Below the pieces are notes generated by a model, which saw only the letters and a program-made list of their open reading frames with translations, was not told where the DNA came from and ran no database searches. Source: Cohnella nanjingensis (lineage in GTDB: Bacteria > Bacillota > Bacilli > Paenibacillales > Paenibacillaceae). From it: DNA of 64,000 nt. Within the stretch, counting starts at the first letter, position 1, and every line of letters starts with the position of its first letter. Made by a program: the position numbers and the translations under genes. Location: positions 1 to 64,000 of the forward strand of contig NZ_JACJVP010000026.1 in NCBI RefSeq assembly GCF_014212125.1, read 5' to 3'. Positions 1-12,036 of this stretch are shown here, piece after piece.

Positions 1-11
1 AATGCCATTGA

Positions 12-356
12 GTTTACATACGCTCTTTGAACGCTCCTGCGCGGAAACGCGCGATGTAGGTCGTTTACATACGCTCTTTGAACGCTACTATGCGGGAACG
101 CGCGATGTAGGTCGTTTACATACGCTCTTTGAACGCTACTAAGCGGAAACGCGCGATGTAGGTCGTTAACATACGCTCTTTGAACGATCCTGCGCGGAAA
201 CGCGCGATGTAGGTCGTTTACATACGCTCTTTGAACGCTCCTGCGTGGAAACGCGCGATGTAGGTAGTTTACATACTCTCTTTGAACGCTACTAAGCGGA
301 AACGCGCGATGTAGGTCGTTTACATACGCTCTTTGAACGATCCTGCACGGGAACGC
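12..356. repeat. 51-bp tandem repeat array, six full units and one partial
   Basis: Units begin at 12, 63, 114, 165, 216, 267 and 318, an exact period of 51 bases; the last unit is cut after about 39 bases. Each unit opens with GTTTACATACGCTCTTTGAACG and closes with GCGCGATGTAGGTC, with small substitutions between copies and no indels. Each of the first six units holds a short GCG-GNRA-CGC hairpin (loop GAAA or GGAA). No reading frame stays open through all units: the best plus frame is stopped by a TAA in unit four. The units abut with no spacers, so this is not a CRISPR array. Apart from the murC terminator, the 468 bases before murC hold nothing else that I recognise. Confidence 0.93.
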
Positions 357-381
357 CTTTCCCCCACGCTTTCGGTCGCAC

Positions 382-418
382 AAAAAAAACGCCCGAACCG
401 CGCAACCGGGTTCGGACG
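382..418 (-). terminator. Rho-independent terminator of murC
   Basis: A seven-base-pair GC-rich stem (CCGAACC with GGTTCGG) is followed on the minus strand by eight T residues. It lies about 50 bases past the murC stop codon and ends the valS-folC-murC transcript. Confidence 0.85.
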
Positions 419-468
419 TCTTCATGTTTGGACATGCACGCCATCTAGGCGCGCGGCGGCTCGGAAGC

Positions 469-1857
469 TCAGACGCCTTCGCGCTCCCGCAGGAGGCGCG
501 CCAGCTCGTCGCCCGCCTTCCAGATGTCGCCGGCGCCCATCGTAATGACAAGATCGCCGGGCACGACGCGGATTGCCAGCAGGTCGCGCACTTCCTCCTT
601 GGTCGGCACGTAGGCGACGTTCGGATTGCTGTTCTTCTCGATCAGCTCGACGAGCCGCTGCGAGGTGACGCCCTCGATCCGCTGCTCCCCGGCGGGCGAG
701 TAGATGTCGGTGATAATCACCTCGTCCGCGTCTTCGAACGCCCTGCTGAACGCGTCCAGCAGGAAGTACGTCCGGGTATAGCGCTGCGGCTGGAAAACGG
801 CGATGATCCGTTTGCCGGTCGCTTTGGCCGCCTGGATCGTCGCCTGAATCTCCGTCGGATGATGCGCGTAATCGTCGATGACCAGCATGTCCTTCACTTC
901 GCCGAGCACCTGGAACCGCCGTTTGGCGCCGCGGAATTCCACGATCGCCTCCGCGATCCGCGCGAACGGAATACCCGCTTCCAGGCAGACGACGACCGTC
1001 GCCAGCGCGTTGTAGACATTATGGCGGCCCGGCACCGACAGCCGGATGACGCCGAGGGATTGTCCGCCCTTAACGACCGAGAACGACGCCTGGCGGTCGC
1101 CCAGCTCGATGTCGGCGGCGGTATAGGCCGCCGGATGCGCGATGCCGAACGTGACGACGTTCGTCCGGTCCCCTACCAGCGGCAGAATCTCGCGGACGTT
1201 CTCGTCGTCGGCGCAGACGACCGCGCGCCCGTCCGGACGCACGTGCTGCAGGAACTTCACGTAGGCTGCCTTCAGCTTGCCGAAGTCGCCGTCGTAGTTC
1301 TCGAGATGATCGGCCTCGATGTTCGTGACGACCGCGACGGCCGGCTCGTACTGCAGGAACGAACCGTCGCTCTCGTCCGCTTCGGCGACGACGTGCTCGC
1401 CTTTGCCGGCCTTGGCGTTCGTGCCGACGTTGACGATCTCGCCTCCGATGATGTAGGTCGGATCCAGTCCGGCCGTCTCCATGACGAGCGCGATCATCGA
1501 CGACGTCGTCGTCTTGCCGTGCGCGCCGGCGACGGCGATGCCCGTGCGGCTGTTCAGCAGGCGGGCGAGCATCTGCGCGCGATGCAAGGTAGGAATCTGC
1601 AGGCTCTCGGCCTCTTGGCGCTCCACGTTGTCCTTGGACAGCGCCGTCGAATAGACGACCAGATTGGCGCCTCTCACGTTCTCGGCCTGGTGGCCGATAT
1701 AGATCTCCGCGCCTTTGGCCGCCAACTTATCCGTTAACTCTTGACGGACCACATCCGATCCGGTCACGCGATAGCCCATCTCCAGCATGACTCTGGCAAT
1801 GGCACTCATCCCGTAACCGCCGATGCCGATAAAATGTACGTGCTCAGCCGTTGCCAA
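469..1857 (-). CDS. murC: UDP-N-acetylmuramate--L-alanine ligase MurC
   Basis: Cytoplasmic Mur ligase that adds L-alanine to UDP-MurNAc with ATP, the first peptide step of peptidoglycan precursor synthesis. The N-terminal nucleotide-binding stretch HFIGIGGYGMSAIA is followed by the Mur-ligase P-loop GAHGKTTTSSMIA near residue 105, then the central and C-terminal ligase domains. I place the start at a TTG at 1857, which gives MATAEHVHFIGIGG and 462 residues, because this matches the usual MurC N-terminus and has GGTGA seven bases upstream. An in-frame ATG at 1914 would add 19 residues that overlap folC and do not look like MurC. It begins 7 bases after the folC stop, so the two are co-transcribed. 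Last gene of the valS-folC-murC unit. Confidence 0.95.
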   Translation of the reverse strand: MATAEHVHFIGIGGYGMSAIARVMLEMGYRVTGSDVVRQELTDKLAAKGAEIYIGHQAENVRGANLVVYSTALSKDNVERQEAESLQIPTLHRAQMLARLLNSRTGIAVAGAHGKTTTSSMIALVMETAGLDPTYIIGGEIVNVGTNAKAGKGEHVVAEADESDGSFLQYEPAVAVVTNIEADHLENYDGDFGKLKAAYVKFLQHVRPDGRAVVCADDENVREILPLVGDRTNVVTFGIAHPAAYTAADIELGDRQASFSVVKGGQSLGVIRLSVPGRHNVYNALATVVVCLEAGIPFARIAEAIVEFRGAKRRFQVLGEVKDMLVIDDYAHHPTEIQATIQAAKATGKRIIAVFQPQRYTRTYFLLDAFSRAFEDADEVIITDIYSPAGEQRIEGVTSQRLVELIEKNSNPNVAYVPTKEEVRDLLAIRVVPGDLVITMGAGDIWKAGDELARLLREREGV

Positions 1858-1864
1858 CGACGCT

Positions 1865-3262
1865 TCACCAGCCTTTTTCTGAATTCGTATGATGGAGCAG
1901 CCAAGAGCGGACATCGGCGATAAGGTACAAAGTGCCGGTGACCACCGTCAGCGTTCGGCCGGAGCCGTTTGACGCCAAATCTTGGAGCGTATCGAGTCCT
2001 TGGCGCCAATTCGGCTCCACGATCACGCGCTCCGGCCCGCCCAGTTCAGGCTGCAGCCGCTGCGCGACCGCTGCCAATTCGGCGGCGTTCATTTTTTTAT
2101 GGAAATCAGGCTCGGTAATGACGAGCGTATTCACCATTGGTAGTATATGCCGCAACGATTGTTCGTGATTCTTGTTGGGCATCATGGCGATCATCACGTT
2201 CAGCGTATCGTACTCGTATACGTCGCTAAGCGCTGCCTTGAGCGCCTCCATGCCTTCGGGATTGTGCGCCCCGTCGAGCAGGATGCGCGGCTCCCGCGAC
2301 ACCATCTCGAGCCTGCCCGGCCATGCCGCCGCCCGCAGGCCTTGTCGCAAATCCTCCTCGTCGACGATCAGCGCGTAATACGTGCGCAGCACGTCGATCG
2401 TCATGACGGCCGTTGCCGCGTTCGTCTGCTGGTGCGCGCCGTTCAGCGTGATGGCGAGATCGTCCAAGCGGCGGAACAGCCCTTGGAAGTCGAACCGCTG
2501 CTCGTCCTCTGCCGCGTCTGCCGTCTCGTACGCGAACTGTTCGCCGATCAGGTACAAGGTCGATTGGCGAGCGGCGGCCGTCTCCTTCATGATCGCCGCG
2601 ACCTCGGGCTGCGACGCGGCCGAGACGACCGGCACGCCCGGCTTGATGATCCCCGCCTTCTCCTTCGCGATATCCGCGAGGGTAGGGCCGAGCAAGTCCA
2701 TGTGGTCATGGCCGACGTTCGTAATGACGCTGACGATCGGCGTCACGACGTTGGTCACGTCGAGCCGGCCGCCCAGCCCCGTCTCCCAGACGACGTAGTC
2801 GGGGAAGGAAACGGTGCCGTAATACAGGATGGCGAGCGCCGTCGTGAGCTCGAACATCGTAAGCGGGCCCCATTCGGTCTCCGCCATCCGGTCGGCGAAC
2901 GGCTTGAGCCGGTTCGCCAGCTGGAGCAGGACGTCGCCGGGGATGTCCTCTCCGTTGTATTGGAACCGGTTCGTATACGACGTGATGTACGGGGACGTGA
3001 ACGTCCCTACGTCGTACCCGCTCTGCCGCAGCACGCTCGTCAGAAAGGCGCAGACCGAGCCTTTGCCGTTCGTGCCGGCGACATGAATGAACTTGAGCCG
3101 GCGGTGCGGATTGCCGAGCTGCTCGAGCAGCAGCGTCATCCGCTCCAGACCGGGCCGGATGCCGACGGTCGGCATGAGCCCCGTAATCCAGGAGATCGCC
3201 TCCGCGGGCGTGCGGAAGGCGGGTTGCGCGCGATTCGCGCCCGACTGTTCTTCTGCTGTCAT
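1865..3262 (-). CDS. folC: Bifunctional folylpolyglutamate synthase/dihydrofolate synthase FolC
   Basis: ATP-dependent ligase that joins glutamate to dihydropteroate and then to folates, keeping folate cofactors inside the cell. The Mur-ligase-like P-loop HVAGTNGKGSVCAFL sits near residue 60, followed by TSPY and the metal-binding LGGRLDVTN and GHDHMDLLG stretches. The later DGAHNPEGMEAL motif marks the C-terminal glutamate-binding domain. Its 465 residues are slightly longer than typical (about 430) because of the N-terminal stretch before TPAEAISWI. The ATG is preceded by GGAGG at nine bases. The gene follows valS by 15 bases, the same valS-folC order as in Bacillus. Confidence 0.95.
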   Translation of the reverse strand: MTAEEQSGANRAQPAFRTPAEAISWITGLMPTVGIRPGLERMTLLLEQLGNPHRRLKFIHVAGTNGKGSVCAFLTSVLRQSGYDVGTFTSPYITSYTNRFQYNGEDIPGDVLLQLANRLKPFADRMAETEWGPLTMFELTTALAILYYGTVSFPDYVVWETGLGGRLDVTNVVTPIVSVITNVGHDHMDLLGPTLADIAKEKAGIIKPGVPVVSAASQPEVAAIMKETAAARQSTLYLIGEQFAYETADAAEDEQRFDFQGLFRRLDDLAITLNGAHQQTNAATAVMTIDVLRTYYALIVDEEDLRQGLRAAAWPGRLEMVSREPRILLDGAHNPEGMEALKAALSDVYEYDTLNVMIAMMPNKNHEQSLRHILPMVNTLVITEPDFHKKMNAAELAAVAQRLQPELGGPERVIVEPNWRQGLDTLQDLASNGSGRTLTVVTGTLYLIADVRSWLLHHTNSEKGW

Positions 3263-3277
3263 GGTCCTACGCCTCCA

Positions 3278-5944
<2,667 letters not shown>

Positions 5945-6074
5945 TCTGGATACAACCTCCAAAGGGACATGGGTCTCAAGTCAAAACGGTCGCGGCCCCG
6001 TATAGGGGCGCAGCGTCGGAACTGCGGCCTTCCGGCGCGGAAACGGGAAGAACCCGCTCGGGAAGGGCGAACAA

Positions 6075-6336
6075 ACACAAAAACCTCCCGTCGCAAAGGA
6101 CGAAAGGTTCGCTTCCGTGGTACCACCTTCATTCCGCTCGGCCGCAAGGGGCCGCTCGGCTCTTCAGCGCAGGATAACGGCTGCGGCCGTCCCGTTCTCA
6201 GCGTCGGTTCAAACGGGAGACTCCAGGGCGACTTCGGCAGGCGGCTTCCTGCGGAACCTCTCAGCGCTGCCTTGCGGCAGCGGTCCCGCTCTCTGAAGGG
6301 CCGAATCTGCGTACTCATCCCTATCCAAGTCTTTAT
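6075..6336 (-). promoter_or_regulatory. T-box riboswitch leader of valS
   Basis: On the minus strand the conserved T-box sequence AAGGTGGTACCACGG lies at 6115-6129. It is followed by an 11-base-pair terminator stem (6082-6092 with 6099-6109) and a T-rich run, the competing antiterminator/terminator arrangement of T-box leaders. Upstream are the AGAGAG motif near the 5' end and a GTC valine codon in the context GAAGTC at 6230-6232, which I propose as the specifier. Uncharged tRNA-Val would stabilise the antiterminator and allow valS transcription. The class is certain from the T-box motif and terminator; the specifier assignment is inferred. Confidence 0.9.
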
Positions 6337-6342
6337 TCCACT

Positions 6343-6371
6343 ATCATACCCGTCCGGCCAAGAGCAGTCAA
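6343..6371 (-). promoter_or_regulatory. Sigma-A promoter of valS
   Basis: Minus-strand TTGACT (6366-6371) and TATGAT (6343-6348) are separated by exactly 17 bases. Transcription would start near 6336, at the 5' edge of the T-box leader. Confidence 0.85.
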
Positions 6372-6435
6372 TAAGAGCCGCCGCGCAGGAGAAAGGCCTA
6401 AGCGGGCGTCCGGACCGGCGCTTCGCCGCAAACGG

Positions 6436-6480
6436 CAAAAAGGACCGTCCCCCGGTCGCCATCGGCTCGGGGACGGTCCT
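6436..6480 (-). terminator. Terminator after the SpoVID-like gene
   Basis: A 12-base-pair perfect stem (6441-6452 with 6469-6480) is followed on the minus strand by a run of T residues. It separates the SpoVID-like gene from the valS promoter. Confidence 0.88.
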
Positions 6481-6512
6481 CTATGGCTTGACGCATTCTC
6501 TCGGTCGGCGCT

Positions 6513-7949
6513 TTAAGGAATGTAGATGATTTGGCCTTCGGCCACGTGCGGATCGTTCAACCGGTTGTACAGCTGAAGCTCCCGGGACTGCACGTTATAC
6601 CGGGAGGCGATCGCGTCCAGCGTGTCTTCGCGCTGCACGATGCACAGCTTCACCTTGCGGAACGACTGCGCCGGATCTTTGGCGAGGAACAGCCGCGTCC
6701 ATTCCAGCTCGTCGCCCGAGGAGTCCGCCTCTTGTTCGGCGCTCGCTTGCAGCGCTTCGTCGGCCGCGAGCTGCTCCGCTTGGCGCCGCGCCCCTTTGTC
6801 GCCGAGTTGAGAGAGGAGGCCTACGCCGAAGGAGGAAGCCGCGCCCGCGTTCGCGGCGTCTCCGGACTTGCCGTTCAGCGCGACCTTCAGCTCGGGCTTC
6901 TCCTCCCGAGGCGTCTCGGCCGAGAGCGGCGCGTCGGCTTCCAGGACGCCGTATCCCTGCGTCTCGAGCGGCACCTCGACCTCGTACACGGACGGAACGG
7001 CGGCGTTCCCCGCCTCCGCGTCTTTGATCGCCTGCACGACTTCGTCGGCGGTGCGTTCGCGATAGCCGGCAGGGTCCGACGAAGGCGACAACGAAGCCTC
7101 GTCCGCATCCGGAAGCGCGTCGTACGCGGCTTGGCGCTCCTGTTCCGCCGCCAGCCGCTCGAGCCGCTGCCGCTCCGCTTCCGCATAGGCATAGGCTTCC
7201 GCTTCCGCTTCGGCCCTCGCCTCGGCTTCCGCCTGCGCTTCGGCTTCGGCCTGCGCCTGGGCGGCCGCCCGCGCTTGGGCCTCGACCCAGGCGTTCTCTT
7301 CCGCTTCGGCGGCGGCGCGCGCTTCGGCCTCGGCTCTCAGCTGCGCGGCCTGCGCCTGAAGCTGCTCCGAGACGCGCTGCTGGTCGTACCAGACCGGAAC
7401 TTGTTCCGGCGTCTGCTGGGTCGCATCGGCCCCGTAGTAAGACGGAGGATGATAGACCGGCCCCGGCTGCTGCTGATAATACGGCGCGGCGGCGGGCGGC
7501 TCCTGCTCCTGTTCCGGCGCGGCGAGCGGCGCTTGATGGACGACCGTGAAGCCGTCCTCCCGCCAGACGGGCGCTTGGGGCGATGCGACCTGCAGGCCGC
7601 GCAGCGCGAGCACGCCGGTCACGTTCAGCGTGCGCGTGGATAGCAGATCGATGTCGAAGTTGTCGATCTCGATCGCCAAGTCCTCCATGCGCTCCACCCG
7701 ATTCAGCGGCAACGAGATCTCGACGGGAATCCAATGCTCGAGTTGCCGCAAGGATTCCGGATCCTCTTGCGACTTGTACGCGCCCGTCAGCAGCAGATGC
7801 CCCCGGAGCAGCACCTGATCGTCCTGCGGCAGCGCCTGCATGTGCGGGACGAGCTCGATCTCTTCCAATTCCTCGATCGCCGCCACATCGTCCGGCAGAT
7901 GCACTCTCTCGTAAATATCGAATCGCAGACCGTTTAACGATTCCGTCAC
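6513..7949 (-). CDS. spoVID: SpoVID-like spore morphogenesis protein with C-terminal LysM domain
   Basis: Predicted spore coat morphogenetic protein that helps the coat encase the forespore. Residues about 1-140 match the SpoVID N-terminal region (start MTESLNGLRFDIYERVHLP, many acidic residues). Residues about 190-300 are low-complexity Ala/Glu/Gln/Arg repeats (AEAEAQAEAEARAEAEAEA) likely to form a long helix. The last 45 residues are a LysM fold (VQREDTLDAIASRYNVQSREL...LNDPHVAEGQIIYIP). GTG start with AAAGGAGG nine bases upstream; 478 residues. Its place just after hemL and before valS is the same as B. subtilis spoVID, which supports orthology; the middle region itself is not conserved. 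Confidence 0.85.
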   Translation of the reverse strand: MTESLNGLRFDIYERVHLPDDVAAIEELEEIELVPHMQALPQDDQVLLRGHLLLTGAYKSQEDPESLRQLEHWIPVEISLPLNRVERMEDLAIEIDNFDIDLLSTRTLNVTGVLALRGLQVASPQAPVWREDGFTVVHQAPLAAPEQEQEPPAAAPYYQQQPGPVYHPPSYYGADATQQTPEQVPVWYDQQRVSEQLQAQAAQLRAEAEARAAAEAEENAWVEAQARAAAQAQAEAEAQAEAEARAEAEAEAYAYAEAERQRLERLAAEQERQAAYDALPDADEASLSPSSDPAGYRERTADEVVQAIKDAEAGNAAVPSVYEVEVPLETQGYGVLEADAPLSAETPREEKPELKVALNGKSGDAANAGAASSFGVGLLSQLGDKGARRQAEQLAADEALQASAEQEADSSGDELEWTRLFLAKDPAQSFRKVKLCIVQREDTLDAIASRYNVQSRELQLYNRLNDPHVAEGQIIYIP

Positions 7950-8067
7950 GATTCACGTCCTCCTTTCGGCGTAGACGCCCTCCCCTGTCTAGGAGGGCAG
8001 GCTTCACTCCCTATTTATCTATATGCCGCAGGAAGGCGGGCATGCCTATGGAATCGCGAAGACGCAA

Positions 8068-8106
8068 ACAGCCCCTTGCCCGCGGGAACGCGGGGCAAGG
8101 GGCTGG
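8068..8106 (-). terminator. Hairpin terminator after hemL
   Basis: A long GC-rich inverted repeat (CAGCCCCTTGCCC pairing with GGGCAAGGGGCTG) lies 20 bases past the hemL stop. Only a short TTTG follows on the minus strand, so termination may be partial. Confidence 0.65.
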
Positions 8107-8128
8107 CGGACGCCGCATTCTGGCGGCT

Positions 8129-9430
8129 TTAAAGCTTCTGCAGCGCGGTCCGGTGCGCTTCGACCGTCTCGTCGATATCGGCTTCGGCGTGGGCGGTCGA
8201 GAGGAACCAGCCTTCGAACTGCGACGGCGGCAGGTTGACGCCGCTGTCCAGCATGCGGCCGAACACGACGTTGAACCGCTCCGTGTTGGACGAGCGCGCC
8301 GTCTCGAAGTTGATGACGCGCTTGTCGGTGAAGAACGGGCAGACCATCGAGCCGACCCGGTTCACCGTCATCGGCACGCCGTATTCGGCCGCGTTCCGCT
8401 CGAGTCCCGCTTGGAGCCGGATCGCCAGCTTCTCCAGCTGCCGATAAGCGTCCTCGGTCAGCAGGCTTAGCGTCGCGTAGCCGGCCGCCATCGCGAGCGG
8501 ATTGCCGGACAGCGTGCCGGCCTGGTAGATCGGACCGACCGGCGCCACGCGGTCCATGATCTCCCGGCGCCCGCCGTAGGCGCCGACGGGGAGGCCGCCG
8601 CCGATGACCTTGCCGAGGCAGGTCAGATCGGGCGTCACGCCGTACAGTCCCTGCGCGCAGTGGAGATGGACGCGGAACCCGGTCATGACTTCGTCGAAGA
8701 TCAGCAGGCTGCCGGCCTTCGACGTGATCTCCCGCAAGCCCGCGAGGAAGTCGGGCAGCGGCGGGACGACGCCCATATTGCCCGCGACCGGTTCGACGAT
8801 GACCGCGGCGATCTCTTCGCCGAACCGCTCGAAGGCCAGCTTGACGGAGGCCAGATCGTTGTAGGGCACCGCGATCGTAAGCGCGGCGGTGCTCTCCGGC
8901 ACGCCCGGGCTATCCGGCAAGCCGAGCGTAGCCACGCCGGAGCCGGCCTTGATCAGCAGGCTGTCCGCATGCCCGTGGTAGGAGCCTTCGAACTTCAGAA
9001 TCTTGCTGCGTCCGGTATAGCCGCGCGCGAGACGGATCGCGCTCATCGTCGCTTCGGTGCCGGAGTTCACCATGCGGACGACTTCGATCGAAGGGACGCG
9101 CGCGCAGACGAGCTCGGCCATCTCCGTCTCGATCTCGGTCGGCGCGCCGAAGCTCGTGCCTTTCTCCGCCGTCCGCTTGATCGCTTCCACGACCTCGGGG
9201 TGGGCGTGACCCGCGATCAGCGGTCCCCAAGACAGCACGTAATCGATGTAGCTCTGTCCGTCGATGTCCGTGATGCGGCTGCCCTGCCCCCGATCGATGA
9301 CGACCGGCGTGAGCCCTACCGACTTGAAGGCGCGGACGGGACTGTTGACGCCGCCCGGGATCGATTTCTTAGCCCGTTCGAAGGCCGCTTTGGAGCGGGA
9401 ATCCGAGCGTTTTCGGCGAAATTCGGTCAT
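8129..9430 (-). CDS. hemL: Glutamate-1-semialdehyde 2,1-aminomutase HemL
   Basis: PLP enzyme that converts glutamate-1-semialdehyde to 5-aminolevulinate, the second step of the C5 tetrapyrrole pathway. Class III aminotransferase landmarks are present: [16 protein letters not shown] near residue 145, [12 protein letters not shown] near 245 with the PLP-contacting Asp, and [17 protein letters not shown] near 270 with the Schiff-base lysine, then [17 protein letters not shown] use the ATG at 9430 (433 residues) with GGGAG ten bases upstream; a GTG three codons earlier sits too close to that site. Last gene of the hem operon, starting 16 bases after hemB. Confidence 0.96.
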   Translation of the reverse strand: MTEFRRKRSDSRSKAAFERAKKSIPGGVNSPVRAFKSVGLTPVVIDRGQGSRITDIDGQSYIDYVLSWGPLIAGHAHPEVVEAIKRTAEKGTSFGAPTEIETEMAELVCARVPSIEVVRMVNSGTEATMSAIRLARGYTGRSKILKFEGSYHGHADSLLIKAGSGVATLGLPDSPGVPESTAALTIAVPYNDLASVKLAFERFGEEIAAVIVEPVAGNMGVVPPLPDFLAGLREITSKAGSLLIFDEVMTGFRVHLHCAQGLYGVTPDLTCLGKVIGGGLPVGAYGGRREIMDRVAPVGPIYQAGTLSGNPLAMAAGYATLSLLTEDAYRQLEKLAIRLQAGLERNAAEYGVPMTVNRVGSMVCPFFTDKRVINFETARSSNTERFNVVFGRMLDSGVNLPPSQFEGWFLSTAHAEADIDETVEAHRTALQKL

Positions 9431-9446
9431 TTTCGGCACACTCCCA

Positions 9447-10457
9447 CTATCTGGATTGGAAATCGCTATACTGTCCGTTCAACCAGCGGACGGCATCCTT
9501 TGCGTGATAGGTGATGATGAGGTCCGCGCCCGCGCGCTTCATACCCGTCAGCGTCTCGAGCACGATGGCCCGTTCGTCGATCCAGCCCTGCAGCGCGGCC
9601 GCTTTCACCATCGAATACTCCGCGCTCACGTTGTACACGACGAGCGGCAGGTCGAATCGCTCTTTCACGACGCGCACGACGTCCAGATACGCGAGGCCCG
9701 GCTTGACCATCAGCATGTCCGCGCCTTCCGCCGCGTCGGACGCGGCTTCGCGCAGCGCTTCCCGGACGTTGGCCGGATCCATCTGGTAGGTCTTGCGGTC
9801 GCCGAACTGCGGCGCCGACTGGGCGGCCTCGCGGAACGGACCGTAATACGCGGACGAATACTTCACCGCGTAGGACATGATCGGAATCTCCTCGAACCCG
9901 GCTTCGTCGAGGCCTTGGCGGATCGCGCCGACGAAGCCGTCCATCATGTTGGAGGGCGCGATGATATCGGCGCCGGCGGCGGCTTGGGAGACGGCGGTGC
10001 GGACGAGCAGGGCGAGCGATTCGTCATTGTCGACGACCGCCGATGCGCCCGTGCCGTGAACGACCCCGCAATGGCCGTGGTCGGTGAATTCGCACAGGCA
10101 CGTATCCGCGACGACGACGAGCTCCGGCGCGAGCGCCTTGATACGCCGCGTCGCCTGCTGAACGATGCCGTCCGTCTCGAACGCGGACGTGCCGATCGGG
10201 TCCTTGTGCTCGGGAATGCCGAACAGCAGCACCGCTTGAATGCCGAGCGCCTGAATCTCCCGCACTTCTTCCTCCAGCCGGTCGACCGAGTAATGGTAGA
10301 CGCCGGGCATCGAAGCGATCTCCGTCTTCACGCCTTCGCCGGGTACGACGAAGAGCGGATAGACGAAGTCGTGCGGATGCAGATAAGTCTCTCTCACCAG
10401 GTTGCGCATCGCGGGCGTGCGGCGCAGCCGGCGGTGGCGCGTAATGGGAAATGTCAT
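9447..10457 (-). CDS. hemB: Delta-aminolevulinic acid dehydratase (porphobilinogen synthase) HemB
   Basis: Condenses two 5-aminolevulinate molecules to porphobilinogen. The two active-site lysines are in [15 protein letters not shown] (near residue 200) and [14 protein letters not shown] (near 250). The Cys-rich metal site [19 protein letters not shown] (near 125) indicates a zinc-dependent form. The 336 residues are normal for the family (about 325-335). ATG is preceded by AAAGGAG at eight bases. It sits between the cobA-hemD fusion and hemL in the operon. Confidence 0.97.
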   Translation of the reverse strand: MTFPITRHRRLRRTPAMRNLVRETYLHPHDFVYPLFVVPGEGVKTEIASMPGVYHYSVDRLEEEVREIQALGIQAVLLFGIPEHKDPIGTSAFETDGIVQQATRRIKALAPELVVVADTCLCEFTDHGHCGVVHGTGASAVVDNDESLALLVRTAVSQAAAGADIIAPSNMMDGFVGAIRQGLDEAGFEEIPIMSYAVKYSSAYYGPFREAAQSAPQFGDRKTYQMDPANVREALREAASDAAEGADMLMVKPGLAYLDVVRVVKERFDLPLVVYNVSAEYSMVKAAALQGWIDERAIVLETLTGMKRAGADLIITYHAKDAVRWLNGQYSDFQSR

Positions 10458-10472
10458 GGATAACGCTCCTTT

Positions 10473-12032
10473 CTAGTTCGAGCGAGAAGTCGGGTCCCGG
10501 CGGTAAGCCGCCAGCGCTTCGACCAATCCGTCGATGGTCGCCTGATCCGCCTGGATCGCGACCTTTAAGCCGTTCGCGGCCGCCGTCTGGGCGGTCACGG
10601 GTCCAATGCAGGCTACGATGGCGCCCGAGAGCAGCTCGGCCGGCGATGTCTCGCCCAACCGGCGCAGCGCTTCGAGCAGATTCGTCACCGTAGACGAGCT
10701 GGTGAAGGTCACGACGTGAATCTCGCCGGCGCGCAGCATCTCGAGCAGCCGGCCGTCGTCTTGCGGGACGATGAGCCGGTTCTCGTACACGTCCAGCTCG
10801 ACCGCATCTACTCCGCGCGCCTCGAGCTCGCGGGGCAGCACCTCCCGCGCGAGATCCCCGCGCGGCAGCAGCGCCCGCTGGCCGGGCCGCAGTTCGGCGA
10901 CCAGGCTGTCCAACAGCCCTTCCGCCTGGAACTTGGACGGCAGCGCCTCGGCGATCACGCCTCTGGCCAGCAGCGCCTCGGCCGTCTTCGGCCCGACCGC
11001 GGCGAACCGGGCGCGGTGGAAGCGGCGGATGTCCGTCCCGGTACGGCAAAGCCATGCGAAGAAGTGCTCCGCGCCGTTCGGGCTCGTCAGCATCACCCAG
11101 TCGTAAGTCTCCGCCTCCGCCAGCGCTTCTTCGATCGCCCGGATCGCGCCAGGCTCGGACTGGGGGCGCGTCTCGATGACCGGGAATTCGTACGGCTCCC
11201 CGCCCAGCTCGTCGATCCGCTCCGTCAGCTCGCTCGCTTGCGCGCGGGCGCGCGTGACCAGCACCCGCCAGCCGAACAGCGGCTTGTTCTCCATCCACTT
11301 CAGCGTCTCGCGCTGGCGGACGACGTCGCCGACGACGATGACCGCCGGCGGCTCGAAGCCCGCCTCCGCGACCTTGGCCTCGATATCGCCCAAGGTGCCG
11401 ACCAGCGTGGCTTGCTCCGCCCGGGTTCCCCAGCGGACGAGGGCGACCGGGGTGCCCGGCGACCGGCCGTGCTTGATCAACTGTTCGCTGATATAGCCGA
11501 TCTTGGCGACGCCCATCAGGAACAGGAGCGTGCCCGTCGCGTTCGTCACCTTGTCCCAATGAATCATGCGGTCCAGCTTGTCCGGACTCTCGTGTCCGGT
11601 AATGATCGAGAAGGATGAGGCCCAATCGCGGTGCGTCACGGGAATGCCCGCATAGGCGGGCACGGCGATGGCGGAGGTGATGCCGGGCACGATATCGAAG
11701 TCGATGCCGTGCTGCCGGAGCAGCTCGGCTTCTTCGCCTACGCGGCCGAAGACGGTCGGATCGCCGCCCTTCAGGCGGCATACCGTCTTGCCCTGCAGCG
11801 CCAGATCGACCAGCAGCCGGTTGATCTCCTCCTGCTTCATCGTATGGCGGTCGGGACGCTTGCCGACGTAGATCCGCTCGGTCTCCGCGGGCAGCTGCTG
11901 CAACAGCTGCGGGCCGGCCAAACGGTCGTACACGACGACGTCCGCGCGCTTCAGCGCCGCCAAGCCGCGAACCGTAATCAGCTTCGGGTCGCCCGGACCC
12001 GCGCCGACCAGGTACACTTTGCCTTTGGTCAT
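10473..12032 (-). CDS. cobA-hemD: Fused uroporphyrinogen-III C-methyltransferase / uroporphyrinogen-III synthase (CobA-HemD)
   Basis: A two-domain protein of 519 residues. Residues about 1-245 are the SAM-dependent methyltransferase CobA, with VYLVGAGPGDPKLITVRG at the start, the VCRLKGGDPTVFGR motif near 85 and PVTHRDWASSFSIITGH near 130. Residues about 255-515 are HemD (WRVLVTRARAQASELTERI, then VMLTSPNGAEHFF and FTSSSTVTNLLEAL). It therefore makes uroporphyrinogen III from the HemC product and also methylates it to precorrin-2, placing both the heme step and the siroheme/cobalamin branch in one polypeptide. Starts four bases after the hemC stop, with AGGGA eight bases upstream. Confidence 0.95.
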   Translation of the reverse strand: MTKGKVYLVGAGPGDPKLITVRGLAALKRADVVVYDRLAGPQLLQQLPAETERIYVGKRPDRHTMKQEEINRLLVDLALQGKTVCRLKGGDPTVFGRVGEEAELLRQHGIDFDIVPGITSAIAVPAYAGIPVTHRDWASSFSIITGHESPDKLDRMIHWDKVTNATGTLLFLMGVAKIGYISEQLIKHGRSPGTPVALVRWGTRAEQATLVGTLGDIEAKVAEAGFEPPAVIVVGDVVRQRETLKWMENKPLFGWRVLVTRARAQASELTERIDELGGEPYEFPVIETRPQSEPGAIRAIEEALAEAETYDWVMLTSPNGAEHFFAWLCRTGTDIRRFHRARFAAVGPKTAEALLARGVIAEALPSKFQAEGLLDSLVAELRPGQRALLPRGDLAREVLPRELEARGVDAVELDVYENRLIVPQDDGRLLEMLRAGEIHVVTFTSSSTVTNLLEALRRLGETSPAELLSGAIVACIGPVTAQTAAANGLKVAIQADQATIDGLVEALAAYRRDPTSRSN

Positions 12033-12036
12033 GGCG

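Noticed and set aside
12-356. CRISPR array at the window start
   Set aside because: The 51-base units are contiguous and similar along their whole length; there are no unique spacers and no cas genes.
10024-11781. Long minus-strand frame of 585 codons across the cobA-hemD/hemB junction
   Set aside because: It is in another frame of two well-supported enzymes and is dominated by Arg, Gly and Ala with no motifs.
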